A stretch of 29,202 bases of DNA, from the NCBI GenBank assembly GCA_964369625.1, contig CAYJFC010000015.1:1-29202 (forward strand). Reading direction: 5' to 3'. Shown in pieces: positions 24,445-29,202 of this stretch. How positions within the stretch are numbered: position 1 is the first letter of the stretch; each line of letters starts with the position of its first letter. The DNA comes from CAKOSP01 sp964369625. Lineage in GTDB: Bacteria > Bacillota_I > Bacilli_A > RF39 > UBA660. The notes beneath the pieces are model-generated. The model saw only the letters and a list, made by a program, of their open reading frames with translations. It ran no database searches and was not told where the DNA came from. Made by a program: the position numbers and the translations under genes.

Positions 24445-24975
24445 TTAAAAACCTTCTTTCTTAATATATTCTAAAACTTCTTCCCAATTATTTACACTAT
24501 CATACGCATTATTTTTTTCCTCATTATTAAAATGAACTGCTTTTATCCCTTGTTTATTTATACTATCTAAATTATATATATGATCATCAAAATATATTTT
24601 CACATTATCTTTTAATGCATCTAAACCTTTATCAGTTGATTTAAAATATATTTTTTTAAATTTTAATTTCCATTTTTTTAAATTATCATTAGTAACACTT
24701 ATTATATCATCAGGTTCGTTGTAACCTCTTCTAGTTATAATAACAATATCGTGATTATTTTCATTTAAATAATTAAAAACTTCTATAACGCCAGTCTTTA
24801 ATTCATCCTTTTTTCTAAATTCTATTTTATATTTAGCAATGAATTCACTTCTCAAGTCATTTGGTAATAGACTATAATGTTTTGCATATATACTATATTC
24901 AGATTTTAAAAACACTTCATTTATAACTCTATTAGTATCAGTCATTGTATTATCTATATCAAAACCTATTGTCAT
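24445..24975 (-). CDS. HAD phosphatase, 5'(3')-deoxyribonucleotidase (NT5C) type
   Basis: NT5C-like enzymes dephosphorylate (deoxy)pyrimidine monophosphates. The 176-aa product has HAD motif I GFDIDNTMTDT (D6, D8), motif II VIITRRG, a Lys in motif III (FKSTDKGLDALK) and motif IV KIYFDDHIYN, without a large cap. The frame opens at GTG 24984; GGTGG is spaced for the ATG at 24975, which I use. It heads the operon that ends in thyX-tmk, so a role in deoxypyrimidine balance is plausible. Substrate is inferred. Confidence 0.8.
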   Translation of the reverse strand: MTIGFDIDNTMTDTNRVINEVFLKSEYSIYAKHYSLLPNDLRSEFIAKYKIEFRKKDELKTGVIEVFNYLNENNHDIVIITRRGYNEPDDIISVTNDNLKKWKLKFKKIYFKSTDKGLDALKDNVKIYFDDHIYNLDSINKQGIKAVHFNNEEKNNAYDSVNNWEEVLEYIKKEGF

Positions 24976-24994
24976 TTTTACCACCCTCTAAACT

Positions 24995-25023
24995 ATTATA
25001 ATATACTTTAAAATTAAAGTAAA
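24995..25023 (-). promoter_or_regulatory. Promoter of the NT5C-to-tmk operon
   Basis: Minus-strand TTTACT (25018-25023), 17 nt, TATAAT (24995-25000), directly after the ruvA terminator T tract. It uses the same -35 hexamer as tgt. Confidence 0.65.
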
Positions 25024-25031
25024 TGAAAGTT

Positions 25032-25056
25032 AAAAAAAAACTAGATTTTTCTAGTT
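25032..25056 (-). terminator. ruvA terminator
   Basis: Minus-strand 7-bp stem AACTAGA/TCTAGTT, four-base loop, followed by a long T run (25032-25038). It overlaps the ruvA stop codon. Confidence 0.85.
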
Positions 25057-25609
25057 ATTTCATCAATAGTTTCAAGGCATCTTTAACTTGTTCTTCAATT
25101 GTTTTAGATTGATCAACATTCGTTACAACTTTTTTAATTTCTGTTAATTTATATCCCAAAGATGATAATACATTTATTAAATCTTCGGTATTATCTTCAA
25201 TAACTTCAGTTGTTTCTATATTAATTTTTCCTTTTAAATCTAAGATTATTTGTTTTGCAAGTTTATCACCAACTTTAGGGAATTTCGTTAAGTATAAAGT
25301 ATTTTCTCTATTAATTGCATCAACAATACCAGCTATAGAACCTGTTGCAAAAAAAGGCATTGCCACTTTTGGCCCTAATCCTTTTACACTTATTAATCTT
25401 AAAAATAAATCAAGTTCATCATTACTTTTAAAGCCATACAAACTATATTCATCTTCTCTTATATGATTATATAGATACACTTTATATTCTTTACCTATTT
25501 CATAACTAAATGGATTTGGAGTAAAAACTTTATATCCAATATTATTACTTTCAATTACTATAAAATTACTTCCTAAACAATCAATTGTTCCTTTAAAATA
25601 AAAATACAT
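25055..25609 (-). CDS. ruvA: Holliday junction DNA-binding protein RuvA
   Basis: RuvA tetramers hold the Holliday junction for RuvB. The 184-aa product has the OB-fold start MYFYFKGTI with IGYKVFTPNP, helix-hairpin-helix segments (LISVKGLGPKVAM and LTKFPKVGDKLAKQIILDL, about 72-130), an acidic linker and a C-terminal three-helix domain (DLINVLSSLGYKLTEIKKVV) that contacts RuvB. AGAGG precedes the ATG. It appears to be a single-gene transcript, which is unusual because ruvA and ruvB are normally adjacent in one operon. Confidence 0.95.
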   Translation of the reverse strand: MYFYFKGTIDCLGSNFIVIESNNIGYKVFTPNPFSYEIGKEYKVYLYNHIREDEYSLYGFKSNDELDLFLRLISVKGLGPKVAMPFFATGSIAGIVDAINRENTLYLTKFPKVGDKLAKQIILDLKGKINIETTEVIEDNTEDLINVLSSLGYKLTEIKKVVTNVDQSKTIEEQVKDALKLLMK

Positions 25610-25633
25610 ATTTTACCTCTTTTCTCATAATTA

Positions 25634-25662
25634 ATTATACATAATATAATGCTATCAAGCAA
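25634..25662 (-). promoter_or_regulatory. ruvA promoter
   Basis: Minus-strand TTGCTT (25657-25662), 17 nt, TATAAT (25634-25639). The -35 sits in the loop of the inverted repeat behind topA. Confidence 0.45.
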
Positions 25663-25680
25663 GAAAAAAGATAGCATTAT
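25646..25680. repeat. 11-bp perfect inverted repeat between topA and ruvA
   Basis: ATAATGCTATC (25646-25656) and GATAGCATTAT (25670-25680) with a 13-nt loop. It overlaps the topA stop codon, where other genes here have a terminator, but no T tract follows the stem on the minus strand. It could be an atypical terminator, an mRNA 3' stabiliser or an operator over the ruvA promoter. Confidence 0.6.
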
Positions 25681-27701
25681 TTACTATCTTTATCACAATT
25701 GGGACATATTTTTTCATTATTTTTTTCAACTAAATTAATGCCACATTTATCACATTTTTCTTCAAGTGGTAAATACCAAGATGCATAATCACATTTTGGA
25801 TAATTTTTACATCCCCAAAAAGTTTTTCCTCTTCTTGTAGTTCTTTCAATTATTTTTCCATCACATTTTGGACAGTCAATAACTACTTTTTCTTCTTTGA
25901 TTTCTTTTTTTATATATTTACATTCAGGATAATTACTACATGCAGTAAATTCCCCATATCTTCCTTTTCTTATAACTAGTGGTTTACCACATTCTGGACA
26001 CATTTCACCAGTTTCTTCTGCTGGTTTTTTTTCCATTTCTGTAAACGCCTTTTTCACAAGTGGTTCAAATTCATCATAAAAGTCTCGTAGTACTTTTAAA
26101 TTATTTTCTTTTGCCTCAGCTATATTATCTAAATCATCTTCCATTTTAGCTGTGTAATCAACATTAATTATAGATGAAAAGAATTCTTGTAATTTATCAG
26201 TTGTTTCAAATCCTGTTTCTGTAGGAATAAATTTTTTATCCTGTAAAATAGCGTAACCACGTTCTTTAATAGTATAAATAATAGTTGCATATGTTGATGG
26301 TCTACCAATTCCAAGTGATTCAAGTTCTTTGATAAGTGATGACTCGTTAAATCTTGGTAGTGGTTTTGTAAAATGTTGCAATTTATTTATTTCATTTGCC
26401 ACTATTACTTTTGAAGAATAGTTTTCAAAATCTGGTAATATCACATCTTCTTGATCTTCATATTTTGAATACACTTTTAAATAACCATCAAAAACTAAAA
26501 TACTTCCAGTAGTTTTAAATGTATATCCATTATTTTCTAGTATAACTGTAGTTGTTTTTAATTTAGCATCTATCATAAGTGAGGCTAATGCTCGGTAATA
26601 TATTAAACTATATAATTTTAATTCATCTGGAGTTAGGTATTCTTTTAAAGATTCAGGCGTCTTATTAATACTTGTTGGTCTAATACCTTCATGAGCATCT
26701 TGCATATTATCATTTTTCTTACCTTTTTTTACATAACCAATATACTCTTCTCCGTATTTGCCTTTTATGAATCCAAAAGTTTCTTTTATAAATTGATCTG
26801 ACAAACGAACACTATCAGTACGCATATATGTAATAAGACCAGTTGTTTCACTTCCAACATTCATACCTTCATATAATTTTTGAGCCACACTCATTGTTCT
26901 TGAAGGCGCCATACCTAATTTTGCTGCAGCTGTTTGTTGTAACGTACTTGTTTTAAATGGTTCTCTTGATGATTTCTTTTTATCTTTTTGCGTAACAGAT
27001 TCTATATTAAACGAATTAGATAATTCACCTAATATTTTATTCGCACTTATTTCATCAGGTATATTAATTTCACTACCTTTATATTTATCTAAACTAGCTT
27101 TAAAATCTTTAAAATCAGCATCTATAGTCCAGTATTCTTCTGGAATAAAAGCAAGGATTTCTCTTTCTCTGTCTACTATTAATTTAAGAGCTACACTTTG
27201 AACTCTCCCAGCTGATTTACCAGATGTTTTACTTTGCATTAATTTTGATAGTCTAAAACCTATTATGCGATCTAAAAATCTTCTTGTTTCTCCAGATTTT
27301 ACCAAATCCATATCTATTTTTCCAGTATTTTCCATTGCACTTTCGACTACATTTTTAGTTATTTCATTAAATACTACTCTTTCATATTTATTTTCACTTA
27401 CATCAAGTTCATCAAATAAATGCCAAGAAATAGTTTCTCCTTCGCGGTCTGGATCTGTTGCTAGATATACTTTATCTGCTTCTTTTACATCTTTTTTTAA
27501 TGCTGTCACATCTTTTTTCTTACCTTTTATTATTTGATATGTAGGCTCAAATTCATTATCAACATCTATACCTAAACCATATTTTCCTTTAGTAGATAAA
27601 TCTCTAATATGTCCTTTAGATGATACAACTTTAAAATCTTTACCTAAATATTTTTCTATTGTTTTACACTTTGCTGGTGATTCCACTATTACTAATTTCA
27701 T
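25677..27701 (-). CDS. topA: DNA topoisomerase I
   Basis: TopA relaxes negative supercoils through a transient 5'-phosphotyrosine. The 674-aa product has the TOPRIM domain from MKLVIVESPAK (E7) to ATDPDREGE (D83, D85), the active Tyr in TGLITYMRTDS (Y292), and three C-terminal Cys4 zinc ribbons (CPECGKP, CPKCDGK, CDKCGIN and their partner Cys pairs, from about 570 to the end). The frame is open to 27731, but no ribosome binding site fits there; AAGGGAAA lies before the ATG at 27701 and MKLVIVESPAK is the family N-terminus. Length is normal for Bacillota. Confidence 0.97.
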   Translation of the reverse strand: MKLVIVESPAKCKTIEKYLGKDFKVVSSKGHIRDLSTKGKYGLGIDVDNEFEPTYQIIKGKKKDVTALKKDVKEADKVYLATDPDREGETISWHLFDELDVSENKYERVVFNEITKNVVESAMENTGKIDMDLVKSGETRRFLDRIIGFRLSKLMQSKTSGKSAGRVQSVALKLIVDREREILAFIPEEYWTIDADFKDFKASLDKYKGSEINIPDEISANKILGELSNSFNIESVTQKDKKKSSREPFKTSTLQQTAAAKLGMAPSRTMSVAQKLYEGMNVGSETTGLITYMRTDSVRLSDQFIKETFGFIKGKYGEEYIGYVKKGKKNDNMQDAHEGIRPTSINKTPESLKEYLTPDELKLYSLIYYRALASLMIDAKLKTTTVILENNGYTFKTTGSILVFDGYLKVYSKYEDQEDVILPDFENYSSKVIVANEINKLQHFTKPLPRFNESSLIKELESLGIGRPSTYATIIYTIKERGYAILQDKKFIPTETGFETTDKLQEFFSSIINVDYTAKMEDDLDNIAEAKENNLKVLRDFYDEFEPLVKKAFTEMEKKPAEETGEMCPECGKPLVIRKGRYGEFTACSNYPECKYIKKEIKEEKVVIDCPKCDGKIIERTTRRGKTFWGCKNYPKCDYASWYLPLEEKCDKCGINLVEKNNEKICPNCDKDSK

Positions 27702-27735
27702 TAATTTCCCTTTCTTTTTCTGGACTGACATACAA

Positions 27736-27764
27736 ATTATATATTATATTTTATAAATTATCAA
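27736..27764 (-). promoter_or_regulatory. topA promoter
   Basis: Minus-strand TTGATA (27759-27764), 17 nt, TATAAT (27736-27741). The -35 contains the rnhB TGA stop codon. Initiation near 27729 excludes the upstream in-frame ATG as a useful start. Confidence 0.65.
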
Positions 27765-28381
27765 CTATCGTTTCTAATTTTCATATTATATACAGGTTTA
27801 AAAGTAAAGCGATATATTTTTTTTAAAACTCCATGTTTATTAATTAATTCTATATGCTTTTTTGTAGGATATCCTTTATGTTTAGCGAATAAATATTCTG
27901 GATATAACTCATCTAACTTTTTCATAATGTTATCCCTAGTAACTTTAGCAAGGACAGATGCTGCAGCTATTGTAATGCTTTTTGCATCACCCTTAATAAT
28001 AGGAAGAGAGTTTTCTTTATGTATAGGCATTGCATCTGTTAAGATATAATCAGGTTTTACCTTTAAATGTTCAATAGCATCTAGCATAGCATATCTAGAT
28101 GCTTCATATATATTTATTTCATCTATTTTTTCTGGCTCTATAATACTAATTGCATAACTAATAGCATCATTTATTATAATATCATAATATTTATCTCTTT
28201 TTTTCTCAGTTAATTTTTTAGAATCATTTAACCCTTCTAAATTGTAATTTTTTGGAAGAATAACTGCAGCAGCTACAACAGGTCCCGCAAGAGGTCCTCT
28301 TCCTGCTTCATCTGTTCCTGCTATAAATTCATAACCTTTTTCATACAATTCTTTTTCATATTTTAAAAGATCTATTTCCAT
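27761..28381 (-). CDS. rnhB: Ribonuclease HII
   Basis: RNase HII cuts RNA in RNA-DNA hybrids and removes single ribonucleotides from DNA. The 206-aa product has IAGTDEAGRGPLAGPVVAAA with the first catalytic Asp and Glu, DYILTDAMP with the third acid, and the KSITIAAASVLAKVTRD segment, in family order. It overlaps the end of rbgA by 10 nt, the standard Firmicutes rbgA-rnhB pair. Its TGA stop lies in the topA -35 box. Confidence 0.96.
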   Translation of the reverse strand: MEIDLLKYEKELYEKGYEFIAGTDEAGRGPLAGPVVAAAVILPKNYNLEGLNDSKKLTEKKRDKYYDIIINDAISYAISIIEPEKIDEINIYEASRYAMLDAIEHLKVKPDYILTDAMPIHKENSLPIIKGDAKSITIAAASVLAKVTRDNIMKKLDELYPEYLFAKHKGYPTKKHIELINKHGVLKKIYRFTFKPVYNMKIRNDS

Positions 28382-29202
28382 ATATCAAATGTAATTCCTT
28401 TTATTTTGCCGCCAACTATATCATGATACACTCTAGTACTAACTCGCTCATAATCTACTTCGCCGTTTTTAATAGCTCCCATATTTTTTCCTATAATATC
28501 ATACATTTCCATTACATCTAAATTTTTATCAATATTATATTTTTCTTCAAGAAGGAATCCATAATTTTCTTTTAGCATAGTTAGAATATGAAAACCAATT
28601 TCATTAATATCAAATACATCACTTTTAATAGCAGATAAACTTGCCAAGTTTAAGGCTGTTTTGTCATTATCTATTTTTGGCCATAATATTCCTGGAGTAT
28701 CAAGTAATAACAAATTTTCTTTTGTCTTAAGCCAATTAACTTGTTTTGTAACACCTGGTTTATTCCCTGTTACAGCTACTGCTTTTCCAGCAAGATTATT
28801 TATTAATGTACTTTTACCAGCATTAGGAACTCCCACTACTAAAGCTTTTATTTCTTTTTCAAGTAATCCTTTATTATTTCTTTTATCCTGTAAATCCATT
28901 GTTAATTTTTTAGTTAAATCAAATAATTTTTTATAATCCTTGTTATTTGTTAAGTCCATTAACAATACATATAAACCTCTTTTTTGATAATATTCTACCC
29001 ATTTATTAGTTACATTAACATCACATAAATCTTTTTTAGTCATAATTAATATATGTTTTTTTGTTCTAATAATATCTTCAATATCTTTAATTTTTGAAGA
29101 TACTGGTAACCTAGAATCAATTACTTCAAACACTATATCTATTAGTTTAATATTTTCTTTTATTTGCCTTTTAGTTTTTGCCATATGACCTGGAAACCAG
29201 TT
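28372..29202 (-). CDS. rbgA: Ribosome biogenesis GTPase RbgA (YlqF), N-terminus beyond window
   Basis: RbgA is a circularly permuted GTPase needed for late 50S assembly. An ATG at 29184 opens a 270-aa frame, but the six codons before it, to the window edge, read NWFPGH in frame, which joins MAKTKRQI to give the conserved N-terminus WFPGHMAK. The true start therefore lies outside. Motifs are in permuted order: G4 TKKD, G1 VGVPNAGKST, G3 LLDTPGILWPK, then a C-terminal helical domain. rnhB overlaps its end by 10 nt. Stop is TAG. Confidence 0.95.
   Translation of the reverse strand, partial: NWFPGHMAKTKRQIKENIKLIDIVFEVIDSRLPVSSKIKDIEDIIRTKKHILIMTKKDLCDVNVTNKWVEYYQKRGLYVLLMDLTNNKDYKKLFDLTKKLTMDLQDKRNNKGLLEKEIKALVVGVPNAGKSTLINNLAGKAVAVTGNKPGVTKQVNWLKTKENLLLLDTPGILWPKIDNDKTALNLASLSAIKSDVFDINEIGFHILTMLKENYGFLLEEKYNIDKNLDVMEMYDIIGKNMGAIKNGEVDYERVSTRVYHDIVGGKIKGITFDIWK

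Noticed and set aside
28372..29184. ATG at 29184 as the rbgA start
   Set aside because: The in-frame codons before it read NWFPGH, the conserved residues just before MAK in RbgA, so the gene starts outside the window.
1..29202. tRNA, rRNA, CRISPR, insertion sequence, phage or attachment sites
   Set aside because: All gaps are short and contain no cloverleaf, repeat-spacer pattern or transposase; none seen by eye.

Overview
The window is very AT-rich bacterial chromosome of Bacillota type, probably a gut-associated, uncultured-style Bacilli or Erysipelotrichia-like lineage. The evidence is SepF plus DivIVA, single-chain GlyRS, TmcAL, RbgA, a TIGR04086 membrane protein, DUF421, strong AGGAG/AGGTG ribosome binding sites and sigma-A promoters with 17-nt spacers. 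In-frame TGA stops (folD, ruvB, rnhB) fit the standard code, not the mycoplasma code. I see no rRNA, tRNA, CRISPR array, insertion sequence or phage. Coding density is extreme and no gene-free stretch exceeds 100 bases. Twenty-nine of the thirty-one coding regions run on the minus strand; the exceptions are tmcAL and the TIGR04086 gene.

Layout. 1-1361: the N-terminal 453 codons of a secreted glycine-rich surface protein of the ALK/LTK glycine-rich-domain type, running off the left edge. 1411-3487: divergent tRNA-modification genes miaA and tmcAL, fired from back-to-back promoters with overlapping -35 boxes. 3532-6279: envelope and division genes (rseP, cdsA, a DivIVA-like gene, sepF). 6357-7733: glyQS. 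7789-12136: an apparent operon of tdk followed by three membrane-anchored extracytoplasmic proteins (a duplicated DUF6273-like protein, a NAGPA-type phosphodiester glycosidase, a polysaccharide deacetylase). 12202-14111: DUF421, a PfkB kinase and a stand-alone Smr protein. 14184-18000: the TIGR04086 gene, a small anchored protein, tgt, an unrecognised 290-aa gene and queA, the last downstream of a ClpX-like ATPase (18002-19426). 19494-24975: a six-gene operon NT5C-like, ruvB, folD, glyA, thyX, tmk. 25055-29202: ruvA, topA, rnhB and rbgA, the last entering from the right edge.

Functionally, GlyA and FolD supply and interconvert methylene-tetrahydrofolate, a long ThyX makes dTMP and the adjacent kinase makes dTDP. 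Tdk salvages thymidine and an NT5C-type phosphatase may trim deoxynucleotides. Tgt and QueA form the queuosine-tRNA branch. Most of the window is housekeeping. The least ordinary items are the ALK/LTK-type glycine-rich protein, the double-length ThyX, the ClpX-like protein with a replaced N-terminus and altered ClpP-loop region, the unknown 290-aa gene, and repeated nesting of promoters inside terminators or stop codons.
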